Notes under the pieces: model-generated
What the model was told of the DNA's origin: nothing
The model's database searches: none
The model's input: only the letters and a program-made list of their open reading frames with translations
Made by a program: the position numbers and the translations under genes
Shown: piece after piece, positions 1 to 8,894 of the stretch
Numbering within the stretch: position 1 is the first letter of the stretch
Layout: every line of letters begins with the position of its first letter
Assembly (NCBI RefSeq): GCF_014649395.1
Contig: NZ_BMSY01000013.1
Location: forward strand, 62,001-126,000
Reading direction: 5' to 3'
From: Streptomyces aureoverticillatus
GTDB lineage: Bacteria; Actinomycetota; Actinomycetes; Streptomycetales; Streptomycetaceae
Length of the DNA: 64,000 nt

Positions 1-1310
1 CACCACACACCTCCGACGCCCCCCGCGGCGAGCGCCTCAGGCGGCTCAACAAGGAACGCCGACGCCTGCTCGCCGAACTGCGCGGCATCGAGGGCCTGGA
101 GGACTTCCTCGGCCCGCCGTCACCGCACCGGCTCCACGCCGCGGTCGGCGCGGGTCCCGTCGTCCTGCTCAACGTGACTGCGCGCCGATGCGACGCACTC
201 GTCCTCACCGACACCGGTGGCGACCTGGGCATTGAACTCGTCCCGCTGCCCGGGCTGCGGTCCGAACGGGCCGCCGGGACGGCCCAGGCGTTCGACATCG
301 CGCTCACCCTGGCCCACACCGCCCGGCGCCGGCTCCTGCGAGACCGGCGCGACGGGCGGCGCAGCGCACCTGTGGACCGGGCCGCCTTTCACGGCGCCAT
401 GGAGGAACTGCGGATGCTGCTGGAGTGGGGATGGGAGGCCGTGACCCAGCCCGTGCTCCAGGCGCTGGGGCACCGGGCCCCGCGCGCCGAAGGGGAGACG
501 TGGCCGCGGGTGTGGTGGGTGCCGACCGGGCCGCTCACCCGAATTCCGCTCCACGCCACCGGCCACCACGACGGGTCGGGCGATGCCGTCATCGACCGGG
601 TCGCGTCCTCCGACGCCACCACCGTGAGTGCTCTCGCCGAAGCCAACCGGCGGCACCGATCGGCCCAACCGGACCGGCTCCTGTGCGCGGCCGTGCCCCA
701 GCCGCCGCACGAAAGCGCACCGCTGGTCGCCGTGCCCCACGAGGCTGCCGCGGTCGCGGCGCACGCACCGGTTCCTGTGACCCGCCTCGACGGCCCTCGG
801 GCCACCAGGGCGGCCATCGTCACCGGGCTTTCCGGCCATACGTGGTTCCATTTCGCCGGACACGGCACGACGAGCATCACCGACCCGGGCGACGCGGCAC
901 TCTCCGCCTTCGAAGCCCCCCTCACCCTCGCCGACATCGCCACCGCCCTGCACGGCCACGCCGAACTCGCCTTCCTCTCCTCCTGCCACGGCAGTACCGC
1001 CGACGCCACCCAGCCGGACGAGGCGGTGCACCTTGCGGCCGCCTTCCACACCGCGGGCTTCCGGCACACCGTCGCCGCACGCCATGTCGTCGAGGACGGC
1101 ACGGCGCAACAGCTGGCCACGTCCTTCTACGAGCACCTGTCCCGGGCCGGAGACCCAGGACTCGCCCTTCACCACACCCTGCGCACCCTGCGCGCCGAGC
1201 TCTCCCGCGCCGCGGCCGACGACGATCTCGTGCATCGCTTCGCCTGGATCCACCACACTCATCTGGGACCGGCGGGCTCGGTGCTGCCTGTGCCCCAAAG
1301 TCCCGGCTGA
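1..1310 (+). CDS. CHAT-domain protein, C-terminal part (5' end outside window)
   Basis: The reading frame is open from base 3 to the stop at 1308-1310, so the window begins inside the gene. The visible 435 or so residues form a CHAT (caspase HetF-associated with TPRs) domain, a clan CD peptidase fold. The expected catalytic His lies in TWFHFAGHG (about base 850) and the Cys in LAFLSSCHG (about base 985), followed by the usual helix with AVHLAAAFHTAGFRHTVA. In such proteins the N-terminal part, missing here, often carries TPR or other sensor repeats. A charged helix (RLRRLNKERRRLLAEL) near base 40 precedes the domain. Function is unknown; a regulated protease role is the family expectation. 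It lies upstream of an RNA-repair operon on the same strand. Confidence in the domain is high, in the role low. Confidence 0.85.
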   Translation, partial: PHTSDAPRGERLRRLNKERRRLLAELRGIEGLEDFLGPPSPHRLHAAVGAGPVVLLNVTARRCDALVLTDTGGDLGIELVPLPGLRSERAAGTAQAFDIALTLAHTARRRLLRDRRDGRRSAPVDRAAFHGAMEELRMLLEWGWEAVTQPVLQALGHRAPRAEGETWPRVWWVPTGPLTRIPLHATGHHDGSGDAVIDRVASSDATTVSALAEANRRHRSAQPDRLLCAAVPQPPHESAPLVAVPHEAAAVAAHAPVPVTRLDGPRATRAAIVTGLSGHTWFHFAGHGTTSITDPGDAALSAFEAPLTLADIATALHGHAELAFLSSCHGSTADATQPDEAVHLAAAFHTAGFRHTVAARHVVEDGTAQQLATSFYEHLSRAGDPGLALHHTLRTLRAELSRAAADDDLVHRFAWIHHTHLGPAGSVLPVPQSPG

Positions 1311-1572
1311 GCGGAAAATCTTGAGTGCGTTCAGAGCGTTCGCTGTACGTTTGTGCAGGTGCGCCGGGGAAGAAGGCGATGCGCGGCGAGAGGGCCGCGC
1401 CGCGGCGCACGCGACAGATACGGGGGTTGAGCAAGGGCAGGAGCCGCCGACACAGGCGCGTGCTCCGCCCTCGGCGCGGTCCGCCACCTCCGGCGCCGGT
1501 GCGCGCTATGTGCGCCCCGATGGACCGCCCTGGAAGTATCCGCAGCCCAGATTGCGTTTCGAGGCATACCCA
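1311..1572 (+). promoter_or_regulatory. Upstream region of hen1-pnkp, no clear promoter motif
   Basis: This 262-base gap separates the CHAT gene from hen1. I see no strong hairpin after the CHAT stop and no convincing -35/-10 pair. The hen1 frame stays open through it back to base 1033, overlapping the CHAT gene, but the translation there is Arg/Pro/Ala-rich and unlike the family. It must carry the RNA-repair promoter unless the operon is read from the CHAT gene. Confidence 0.3.
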
Positions 1573-3144
1573 GTGTTCTTGACGATCACCACCACCAGCA
1601 CCCCAGAACACCCCGCGACCGACCTCGGGTTCCTGCTGCACAAGCATCCCGGCAAGGCGCAGGCGTTCTCCACGTCCTACGGGCAGGCGCACGTCTTCTA
1701 CCCCGAGGCGAGCGACGCGCGCTGCACGGCGGCGCTGCTGCTCGAAGTGGATCCCGTGGCACTGGTGCGGCGGGGCAAGGGCCGCGGCGGCGCCCCGGAC
1801 GCGGCACTCGCGCAGTACGTGAACGACCGGCCCTACGCCGCGTCCTCGCTGCTCGCCGTCGCCCTGAGCGGGGTGTTCTCCAGCGCACTGCGCGGCGTCT
1901 GCAAGGCCCTGCCCGAGCGGGCCGCGCGGCCGCTGCCGCTGCGCGTCGAGGTGCCCGCGCTGCCCGCGCGCGGCGGCCCCGACCTGGTGCGGGCGCTGTT
2001 CGAGCCGCTGGGCTGGACGGTCACGGCCGAGCCGGTGCCGCTCGACGAACGCTTCCCGGAGTGGGGCGATTCGCGGTACGTACGTCTCGTACTCGACGTA
2101 CCGGACGGCAGGCTGACCCTCGGCGAGGCGCTGCGCCACCTGTACGTGCTCCTGCCGGTGCTCGACGACGCCAAGCACTACTGGGTCTCGGCCGACGAGG
2201 TCGACAAACTGCTCCGGGCCGGTGACGGCTGGCTCGCGGACCACCCCGAGCAGCAGCTGATCACCAGCCGCTATCTGGCGCGGCGCTGGTCGCTGACGCG
2301 CGAGGCGAGGGAGCGGCTCGAACTCGTCCGGCTCGCCGAGGCCGACGACACGGCGGTCGAGGAGATGGACAACGCCGTCGCCGACGACGGCCCCGAGGCG
2401 GAGCAGCACGACGAAGCGGCCGCCGACGGCGGCGCGGACGCGCACGTCGCGCAGGGCGAGCGGGACGGCAAGCCGGTGCCGCTCGCCGTGCGGCGCCGTG
2501 CGGCGATCCTCGCCGCGCTCGGCGCGACGGGGGCCGCCCGCGTGCTCGATCTGGGCTGCGGCCAGGGCCAGTTGGTGCAGGCGCTGCTCAAGGACACGCG
2601 GTACACGGAGATCGTGGGTGTCGACGTGTCGATGCGCGCGCTCACCGCCGCCGCGCGCCGGCTCAAGCTGGAGCGCATGGGCGAGCGCCAGGCGGAGCGC
2701 GTGTCGCTCTTCCAGGGCTCGCTCGCGTACACCGACAAGCGCCTCAAGGGGTACGACGCGGCGGTGCTCAGCGAGGTCGTCGAGCACGTCGACCCGGAGC
2801 GGCTGCCCGCGCTCGAGTACGCGGTGTTCGGCTCGGCACGCCCCCGCACCGTGCTCGTGACCACGCCGAACGTCGAGTACAACGTCCGCTGGGAATCGCT
2901 CCCCGCCGGACACGTCCGGCACGGCGACCACCGCTTCGAGTGGAACCGCGCGGAGTTCCGGACGTGGGCCGACGCGGTCGCACAGCAGCACGGCTACACC
3001 GTCGAGTTCGTGCCCGTGGGGCCCGACGACCCCGAGGTGGGGCCGCCCACACAGATGGCGGTGTTCACCCGGGCCGAGACCAGCACCCCGACCCGGACCC
3101 GGGCCCGGGACGACCGGAGCGCCAAGGAGGCGAAGGCAGCATGA
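1573..3144 (+). CDS. hen1: 3' terminal RNA ribose 2'-O-methyltransferase Hen1
   Basis: Bacterial Hen1 adds a 2'-O-methyl group to the 3' end of cleaved RNA before Pnkp reseals it, so the repaired site resists a second cut. The 523-residue protein has the Hen1 N-terminal domain (about 1-240), an acidic linker, and a SAM methyltransferase domain starting with VLDLGCGQGQLV (about 323). The metal-binding set of the family is visible: E401, E404 and H405 in SEVVEHVD, and H453 in GDHRFEW. I chose the GTG at 1573 because the family typically begins with (V/M)FLTITTT; a TTG two codons on is possible. The stop overlaps the pnkp start (ATGA), which indicates translational coupling. Very sure of the family. 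Confidence 0.93.
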   Translation: MFLTITTTSTPEHPATDLGFLLHKHPGKAQAFSTSYGQAHVFYPEASDARCTAALLLEVDPVALVRRGKGRGGAPDAALAQYVNDRPYAASSLLAVALSGVFSSALRGVCKALPERAARPLPLRVEVPALPARGGPDLVRALFEPLGWTVTAEPVPLDERFPEWGDSRYVRLVLDVPDGRLTLGEALRHLYVLLPVLDDAKHYWVSADEVDKLLRAGDGWLADHPEQQLITSRYLARRWSLTREARERLELVRLAEADDTAVEEMDNAVADDGPEAEQHDEAAADGGADAHVAQGERDGKPVPLAVRRRAAILAALGATGAARVLDLGCGQGQLVQALLKDTRYTEIVGVDVSMRALTAAARRLKLERMGERQAERVSLFQGSLAYTDKRLKGYDAAVLSEVVEHVDPERLPALEYAVFGSARPRTVLVTTPNVEYNVRWESLPAGHVRHGDHRFEWNRAEFRTWADAVAQQHGYTVEFVPVGPDDPEVGPPTQMAVFTRAETSTPTRTRARDDRSAKEAKAA

Positions 3145-5699
3145 CGGAAACCGACAGCACCACCCGCGGCCGCTCCCTCGCCGTCACCGACCTGTCCCTC
3201 GTCGTCCTCGTCGGCGCGACCGGAGCAGGCAAGTCCACTTTCGCGCGGCGCCACTTCAAGCCCACCGAAGTGCTGTCCAGCGACTTCTGCCGGGGCCTGG
3301 TCGCCGACGACGAGAACGACCAGAGCGCGAGCCGCGACGCCTTCGACGTGCTGAACTACATCGCCGGCAAGCGCCTCGCCGCGGGCCGCCGCACCGTCGT
3401 CGACGCGACCAGCGTGCAGTCTGACAGCCGCAAGCAGCTCATCGAGCTGGCCCGGCGGCACGACGTGCTGCCCATCGCCATCGTGCTCGACGTCCCGGAG
3501 GAGGTCTGCGCCGAGCGGAACGCCGCGCGCGCCGACCGGGCCGGGATACCGCGCCGCGTCATCCAGCGCCACCAGCGCGAACTGCGCCGCTCGCTCAAGC
3601 ACCTGGAGCGCGAAGGGTTCCGCAAGGTGCACGTCCTGCGAGGCGTCGAGGAGATCGAGAACGCTCGGGTCGTCACCGAGAAGCGGTTCAACGACCTCAC
3701 CCACCTCACCGGTCCCTTCGACATCATCGGCGACATCCACGGCTGCGCGAGCGAGCTGGAGACGCTGCTCGGCAAGCTCGGCTACGTCGACGGCGCGCAC
3801 CCCGAGGGCCGCACCGCCGTGTTCGTCGGCGACCTCGTCGACCGCGGCCCGGACAGCCCCGGCGTGCTCCGCCGCGTCATGAGCATGGTCGCCGACGGCA
3901 CCGCCCTGTGCGTACCGGGCAACCACGAGAACAAGCTCGGCCGCTATCTCAAGGGCCGCGGCGTCCAGCTCACCCACGGCCTGGCCGAGACCGTCGAGCA
4001 GTTCGAGGCGGAGGACGCCCGGGACCCCGAATTCCGGGAGCGCGCAAGGGAGTTCATCGACGGGCTCGTCAGTCACTACGTCCTCGACGGCGGCAAGCTG
4101 GTGGTCTGCCACGCGGGCCTGCCCGAGAAGTACCACGGCCGCACCTCGGGCCGGGTGCGCTCGCACGCGCTGTACGGCGACACCACCGGCGAGACCGACG
4201 AGTTCGGGCTGCCCGTGCGCTACCCGTGGGCCGAGGACTACCGCGGCAAGGCCGCCGTCGTCTACGGCCACACCCCGGTGCCGACGGCGACCTGGCTGAA
4301 CAACACCATCTGCCTGGACACCGGCGCCGTCTTCGGCGGCAGGCTCACCGCGCTGCGCTGGCCGGAGCGCGAGCTCGTCGACGTACCGGCGGAACGCGTC
4401 TGGTACGAACCGGTGAAGCCGCTGCGCACGGACGCGCCCGGCGGGCACGACGGCCGGCCGCTCGACCTCGGTGACGTGCACGGCCGTCGTGTCGTGGAGA
4501 CCCGGCACGCCGGGCGCGTGACGGTGCGCGAGGAGAACGCGGCCGCCGCGCTCGAGGTGATGAGCCGCTTCGCGGGCGACCCGCGCCTGCTGCCGTACCT
4601 GCCGCCGACAATGGCGCCGACGGCGACCTCCCGGCGGGAGGGCTACTTGGAGCACCCGCTGGAGGCCTTCGAGCAGTACGCGGCCGACGGCGTCGCACGC
4701 GTCGTGTGCGAGGAGAAGCACATGGGCTCCCGCGCGGTGGCCCTGGTGTGCCGGAACGCGGACGTGGCGCGTGCGCGGTTCGGCGTGGACGGTCCGACGG
4801 GCGCGCTCCACACCCGCACCGGCCGCCCCTTCCTCGACGACCCCGCCCGCACCGAGCAGGTGCTCGGCCGGGTGCGGGACGCCGTCGACGCGGCCGGGCT
4901 GTGGGACGAGCTGGCCACCGACTGGCTGCTGCTCGACGCCGAGCTGCTGCCCTGGTCGCTGAAGGCGTCGGGGCTGCTGCGCACCCAGTACGCCGCCGTG
5001 GGGGCCGCCTCCGGCGCGGTCTTCCCGGGCGCCCTGAACGCCCTGGAGGCGGCCGCCGCCCGCGGCATCGACGTCGGCGGCCTGCTCGGCAAGCAGCGCG
5101 AACGCGCCGCCGACGCCGCCGCGTTCACCGACGCCTACCGCCGCTACTGCTGGCCGACCGACGGGCTCGACGGCGTGCACCTCGCGCCGTTCCAGCTCCT
5201 CGCCGTCCAGGGCAGGAGCCTCGCCGCCCTGCCGCACGACGAGCAACTGGCCCTGATCGACCGCATGGTGGAGCACGACGGCACGGGCCTGCTGCGCACC
5301 ACGCGGCGGCTGTACGTCGACACCGGCGACGAGCAGTCGGTGCGCGCGGGCGTCGACTGGTGGCTGGAGATGACCGGCCGCGGCGGCGAGGGCATGGTCG
5401 TCAAGCCCGTCGGCGCGCTGGTGCGCGACGGCAAGGGGCGGCTCGTGCAGCCCGGCATCAAGTGCCGGGGCCGCGAGTACCTGCGGATCATCTACGGCCC
5501 GGAGTACACCCGTCCGGAGAACCTGGACAAACTGCGCGGCCGCTTCCTCGGCCACAAGCGGTCCCTGGCGATCCGTGAGTACGCGCTCGGCCTGGAGGCG
5601 CTCGACCGGCTCGCGGACGGCGAGCCGCTGTGGCGGGTCCACGAGGCGGTGTTCGCCGTGCTCGCGCTGGAGTCGGAGCCGGTGGATCCGCGTCTTTGA
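3141..5699 (+). CDS. pnkp: Polynucleotide kinase-phosphatase-ligase Pnkp
   Basis: Pnkp heals and seals broken RNA, classically tRNA cut by ribotoxins: 5' kinase, 2',3'-phosphatase and 3' adenylyltransferase/ligase in one 852-residue chain, close to the roughly 870 residues of the Clostridium enzyme. Kinase: P-loop GATGAGKST with K31. Phosphatase (calcineurin-like): GDIHGC near 197, GDLVDRG near 230, GNHE near 260. Ligase: nucleotidyl-lysine motif EEKHMGSR with K526, and motif V EGMVVKP with K755. The ATG overlaps the hen1 TGA by one base pattern ATGA, so both proteins are made together, as expected for the Pnkp-Hen1 heterotetramer. The frame is open further upstream inside hen1 (to 2940), but the coupling ATG fits best. 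Confidence 0.95.
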   Translation: MTETDSTTRGRSLAVTDLSLVVLVGATGAGKSTFARRHFKPTEVLSSDFCRGLVADDENDQSASRDAFDVLNYIAGKRLAAGRRTVVDATSVQSDSRKQLIELARRHDVLPIAIVLDVPEEVCAERNAARADRAGIPRRVIQRHQRELRRSLKHLEREGFRKVHVLRGVEEIENARVVTEKRFNDLTHLTGPFDIIGDIHGCASELETLLGKLGYVDGAHPEGRTAVFVGDLVDRGPDSPGVLRRVMSMVADGTALCVPGNHENKLGRYLKGRGVQLTHGLAETVEQFEAEDARDPEFRERAREFIDGLVSHYVLDGGKLVVCHAGLPEKYHGRTSGRVRSHALYGDTTGETDEFGLPVRYPWAEDYRGKAAVVYGHTPVPTATWLNNTICLDTGAVFGGRLTALRWPERELVDVPAERVWYEPVKPLRTDAPGGHDGRPLDLGDVHGRRVVETRHAGRVTVREENAAAALEVMSRFAGDPRLLPYLPPTMAPTATSRREGYLEHPLEAFEQYAADGVARVVCEEKHMGSRAVALVCRNADVARARFGVDGPTGALHTRTGRPFLDDPARTEQVLGRVRDAVDAAGLWDELATDWLLLDAELLPWSLKASGLLRTQYAAVGAASGAVFPGALNALEAAAARGIDVGGLLGKQRERAADAAAFTDAYRRYCWPTDGLDGVHLAPFQLLAVQGRSLAALPHDEQLALIDRMVEHDGTGLLRTTRRLYVDTGDEQSVRAGVDWWLEMTGRGGEGMVVKPVGALVRDGKGRLVQPGIKCRGREYLRIIYGPEYTRPENLDKLRGRFLGHKRSLAIREYALGLEALDRLADGEPLWRVHEAVFAVLALESEPVDPRL

Positions 5700-5717
5700 G
5701 GCGCGTACGGCGTGTTT

Positions 5718-5750
5718 CGGGCGTCCCTGTCCTGCCTGGCGGGACGCCCG
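5718..5750 (+). terminator. Hairpin terminator after pnkp
   Basis: CGGGCGTCCC (5718-5727) pairs perfectly with GGGACGCCCG (5741-5750) around a 13-base loop, 18 bases after the pnkp stop. There is no T-run, which is usual for Streptomyces hairpin terminators. Confidence 0.6.
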
Positions 5751-5823
5751 GAACCGCCTGGCGGGGTGCTCAAAACGCATCGTTGGGCGCGTGACGCGGC
5801 CCCCGTGGGGTGAGGATGGAGAC

Positions 5824-7050
5824 ATGGGATTCAATGTCGACTCCGAGGCCGGGCGGCTGCGCCGCGTCATCCTGCACCGCCCCGATCTGGAGCTGAAACG
5901 GCTCACGCCCTCCAACAAGGACGCGCTGCTCTTCGACGACGTCCTCTGGGTGCGGCGGGCGAGACAGGAGCACGACGGCTTCGCCGACGTGCTGCGCGAC
6001 CGCGGGGTGACGGTCCATCTCTTCGGTGATCTGCTCGCCGAGGCGCTGGACGTGCCGGCGGCCCGGCTGCTCGTCCTGGACCGCGTATTCGACGAGAAGG
6101 AGTACGGCCCGCTCGCCACCGACCACCTGCGCGCCTCCTTCGATCCGCTGCCGTCGGCGGAGCTCGCCGAGGCGCTGATCGGCGGCATGACGAAGCGGGA
6201 GTACCTGGACCGGCACCCGGAGCCGACGTCCGTGCGCTTCCACTGCATGGACATGGACGACTTCCTGCTCGGCCCGCTGCCCAACCACCTCTTCACCCGC
6301 GACACGTCCGCCTGGATCTACGACGGCGTGTCCATCAACGCGATGCGCTGGCCGGCCCGGCAGCGCGAGACCGTCCACTTCGAGGCGATCTACCAGCACC
6401 ACCCGCTCTTCCGCGGGCAGGGCTTCCACCTCTGGTCGCAGGGCCAGTCCGACTACCCGTCCACCATCGAGGGCGGCGACGTCCTGGTCATCGGCAACGG
6501 CGCCGTGCTCATCGGCATGAGCGAGCGCACCACCCCGCAGGCCGTCGAGATGCTCGCGCACAAGCTGTTCGCCGCCGGTTCCGCGACCTCGATCGTGGCC
6601 CTCGACATGCCCAAGCGCCGCGCCTTCATGCACCTGGACACGGTCATGACGATGGTCGACGGCGATACGTTCACGCAGTACGCCGGGCTCGGCATGCTGC
6701 GCTCGTACACCATCGAACCGGGCGTCGACGAGCGCGAGTTGAAGGTCACCGACCACCCGCCGGAGCACATGCACCGCGCCATCGCCGCGGCCCTCGGCCT
6801 CGGCGGCATCCGGGTCCTCACGGCCACCCAGGACGTGCACGCCGCCGAGCGGGAGCAGTGGGACGACGGCTGCAATGTGCTCGCGGTCGAGCCGGGCGTG
6901 GTCGTGGCGTACGAACGGAACGCGACCACCAACACCTACCTGCGCAAGCAGGGCATCGAGGTGATAGAGATCCCCGGCAGCGAGCTGGGCCGGGGCCGGG
7001 GCGGCCCGCGCTGCATGAGCTGCCCGGTCGAGCGGGAGCCGGTCGCGTAA
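5824..7050 (+). CDS. arcA: Arginine deiminase
   Basis: ADI hydrolyses L-arginine to L-citrulline and ammonia. The 408-residue protein has the normal ADI length and signatures: FNVDSEAGRLRRVILHRP at the N-terminus (substrate-binding start of the domain), FTRDTSAWI, EGGDVL, the catalytic FMHLDTVMT histidine/aspartate segment, and the C-terminal GGPRCMSCP with catalytic C397. The ATG at 5824 follows GAGGATGGAGAC, giving a GGAG ribosome site at short spacing. argF follows 165 bases downstream on the same strand, so citrulline could pass to ornithine carbamoyltransferase. No carbamate kinase or arginine/ornithine antiporter is next to them, so a full energy-yielding ADI pathway is not shown here. 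Confidence 0.93.
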   Translation: MGFNVDSEAGRLRRVILHRPDLELKRLTPSNKDALLFDDVLWVRRARQEHDGFADVLRDRGVTVHLFGDLLAEALDVPAARLLVLDRVFDEKEYGPLATDHLRASFDPLPSAELAEALIGGMTKREYLDRHPEPTSVRFHCMDMDDFLLGPLPNHLFTRDTSAWIYDGVSINAMRWPARQRETVHFEAIYQHHPLFRGQGFHLWSQGQSDYPSTIEGGDVLVIGNGAVLIGMSERTTPQAVEMLAHKLFAAGSATSIVALDMPKRRAFMHLDTVMTMVDGDTFTQYAGLGMLRSYTIEPGVDERELKVTDHPPEHMHRAIAAALGLGGIRVLTATQDVHAAEREQWDDGCNVLAVEPGVVVAYERNATTNTYLRKQGIEVIEIPGSELGRGRGGPRCMSCPVEREPVA

Positions 7051-7130
7051 GAAGCGGGGTCACTCGCGCGCATGGGGGGCCGCTCGCGCGAAGCGGGGGC
7101 CGGTCGCGCAGGAGGAGCACGGGATGCAGG

Positions 7131-7170
7131 GGCCTGTATATAAATGTGAAGGGTCGTATAGACTTTCAAG
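7131..7170 (+). promoter_or_regulatory. AT-rich promoter region of argF, possible ARG boxes
   Basis: The stretch CTGTATATAAATGTGAAGGG and the next GTCGTATAGACTTTCAAG stand out as A/T-rich in a GC-rich gap. TGTATATAAATGTG matches the general ARG-box pattern TGAATWWWWATTCA at 9 of 14 positions, and a weaker second copy follows. Regulation by ArgR is an inference; the segment could simply be the argF promoter. Confidence 0.35.
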
Positions 7171-7215
7171 GGTTCCCTGCCCCGCCTCGACGCATTCGTA
7201 CCTCAGGAGCGCCCC

Positions 7216-8223
7216 ATGGCGACACCCAAGACCGACCTCACCGGCCGCCACTTCCTCAAGGAGCTGGACTTCACCGCCGACGAGTTCCGCGGTCTGCTCG
7301 CCCTGGCCGCCGAGCTGAAGGCGGCCAAGCGGGCGGGGACCGAGACCCGGCGCCTGACCGGCAGGAACATCGCGCTGATCTTCGAGAAGGCGTCGACCCG
7401 CACCCGCTGCTCCTTCGAGGTGGCCGCCGCCGACCAGGGCGCCGTCACGACCTACATCGACCCCTCGGGCTCGCACATCGGCAAGAAGGAGTCCGCGCGG
7501 GACACCGCCCGCGTGCTGGGCCGGATGTTCGACGCGATCCAGTTCCGCGGGGACGCACAGGAGACCGTCGAGACGCTGGCCGCCCACGCGGGCGTGCCCG
7601 TCTACAACGGCCTGACCGACGACTGGCACCCCACGCAGATGCTCGCCGACGTCCTGACGATGACCGAGCACTGTGCCGAGCCGCTGGAGCGGATCGCGTA
7701 CGCCTACCTGGGCGACGCCCGCCTCAACATGGGCAACTCCTACCTGATCACCGGCGCGCTGCTCGGCATGGACGTACGCATCGTGGCGCCCCGCGCGTAC
7801 TGGCCGGCCGAGGCGGTCGTGGCCCGCGCGCGGGCGCTCGCCGAGGCCGGCGGGGCGCGGATCACGCTCACCGAGGACGTCGCCGAGGGCGTCGCGGGCG
7901 CCCACTTCGTCGCCACCGACGTCTGGGTGTCGATGGGGGAGCCCGCCGAGGTCTGGGACGAGCGCGTCCGGGACCTCGCTCCGTACGCGGTGACGATGGA
8001 CGTCCTGCGCGCCACCGGCAACGCCGACGTCAAGTTCCTGCACTGCCTGCCCGCCTTCCACGACCTCGGCACGGAGGTCGGCCGCGAGGTGTGCGAGCGG
8101 CACGGGCTCACCTCGCTGGAGGTCACCGACGAGGTCTTCGAGTCGGCCCACTCCGTCGTCTTCGACGAGGCGGAGAACCGGATGCACACGATCAAGGCCG
8201 TCCTCGTGGCGACGCTCGCCTGA
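7216..8223 (+). CDS. argF: Ornithine carbamoyltransferase
   Basis: The enzyme makes citrulline from ornithine and carbamoyl phosphate in arginine biosynthesis (or runs in reverse after ADI). At 335 residues it has the normal length. Carbamoyl-phosphate motif STRTR is at residues 60-64, the DDWHPTQMLAD segment is intact, the ornithine-binding Asp/SMG loop appears as DVWVSMG, and HCLPA begins at 276. AGGAG at 7205-7209 sits seven bases before the ATG. Its neighbour arcA makes the same product, citrulline. The last 18 coding bases and the stop are repeated twice downstream (see the repeat at 8203). Whether it is biosynthetic or catabolic cannot be told from sequence alone; in the relatives I recall, the gene next to arcA is called argF. 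Confidence 0.93.
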   Translation: MATPKTDLTGRHFLKELDFTADEFRGLLALAAELKAAKRAGTETRRLTGRNIALIFEKASTRTRCSFEVAAADQGAVTTYIDPSGSHIGKKESARDTARVLGRMFDAIQFRGDAQETVETLAAHAGVPVYNGLTDDWHPTQMLADVLTMTEHCAEPLERIAYAYLGDARLNMGNSYLITGALLGMDVRIVAPRAYWPAEAVVARARALAEAGGARITLTEDVAEGVAGAHFVATDVWVSMGEPAEVWDERVRDLAPYAVTMDVLRATGNADVKFLHCLPAFHDLGTEVGREVCERHGLTSLEVTDEVFESAHSVVFDEAENRMHTIKAVLVATLA

Positions 8224-8268
8224 GCTCGTGGCGACGCTCGCCTGAGCTCGTGGCGACGCTCGCCTGAG
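8203..8268 (+). repeat. Three perfect tandem 22-bp copies across the argF stop
   Basis: Units at 8203-8224, 8225-8246 and 8247-8268 are identical: CTCGTGGCGACGCTC followed by GCCTGAG. Each carries the argF C-terminal codons (LVATLA) plus TGA. Because 22 is not a multiple of three, the three TGA codons (8221, 8243, 8265) fall in all three forward frames. Confidence 0.95.
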
Positions 8269-8284
8269 CGGGACGGCGCGGCGG

Positions 8285-8833
8285 TCAGCGCTCGGCCGGT
8301 CCCGAGAGCGTGAACCAGACCGCCTTGCCGGACTCGGTGGGGCGGTGGCCGCAGGCCGAGCTGAGGGTGCGGATCAGGAGCAGGCCGCGGCCGTGCTCCT
8401 GCCAGGGGTCGGGCTCGTCGTCCGCCGCCGGGTCGGTCAGGTCGAACGGCGGGACGGGGCTGGAGTCGCGCACCTCGACCTGGCAGAGCGTCGGCAGCAG
8501 CTCTATGACCAGCTCTATCGGGTCGTGCCCCGCCGTGTGCTCCACGGCGTTGGCCACCAGCTCCGCCGTGAGCAGCTCCGCGGTGTCGGTGTCCGCGGTG
8601 GAACCGATGTCGGTGAGCGCCGTGCGGACCAGGGCGCGCGCGATGGGCACGGCTGCCGTGGTGTGCGGCAGGGCGATGCGCCACGAGGCGGGGGAGTGGG
8701 CGTCGGCCAAGGCGGGTCCGTTCGGGGGTGCAGGTGGTCCGAGCAGGCGGTCCCTGTGCGGTCCTGCTTTCAACCGTACGAATCCTAAACGGAGGGACGA
8801 CAGAGCCCACCGTCGGGCGGTTTGGCGACCCAT
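8285..8833 (-). CDS. HATPase_c domain ATP-binding regulator (anti-sigma-factor-like)
   Basis: This small protein has the GHKL/HATPase fold seen in the many Streptomyces RsbW/SpoIIAB-like proteins. The N-box is ELVANAVEHT, followed by a VRDSSP loop (G1-like position) and the GRGLLLI G2 box near the C-terminus. There is no dimerisation/phosphoacceptor region, so it is not a full histidine kinase. It could bind a partner sigma or anti-anti-sigma factor, but none lies nearby. The ATG at 8833 has no good ribosome site, and a TAGGAT -10-like element (8782-8787, minus strand) lies inside the first 20 codons, so the true start may be further in, before ASWRIALPHT. It is divergent from the enoyl-CoA hydratase gene. 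Confidence 0.75.
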   Translation of the reverse strand: MGRQTARRWALSSLRLGFVRLKAGPHRDRLLGPPAPPNGPALADAHSPASWRIALPHTTAAVPIARALVRTALTDIGSTADTDTAELLTAELVANAVEHTAGHDPIELVIELLPTLCQVEVRDSSPVPPFDLTDPAADDEPDPWQEHGRGLLLIRTLSSACGHRPTESGKAVWFTLSGPAER

Positions 8834-8894
8834 GCCGGGAAATTACGGGACGTATGCCCCTGGAGTGTACGACCGTGAGACCCTTGCGGCGGAG

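Noticed and set aside
2994..6305. A very long open frame on the minus strand opposite hen1, pnkp and arcA
   Set aside because: It mirrors three well-identified genes; its translation is Arg/Val/Gly/His-rich without known motifs, as expected from third-position GC bias.
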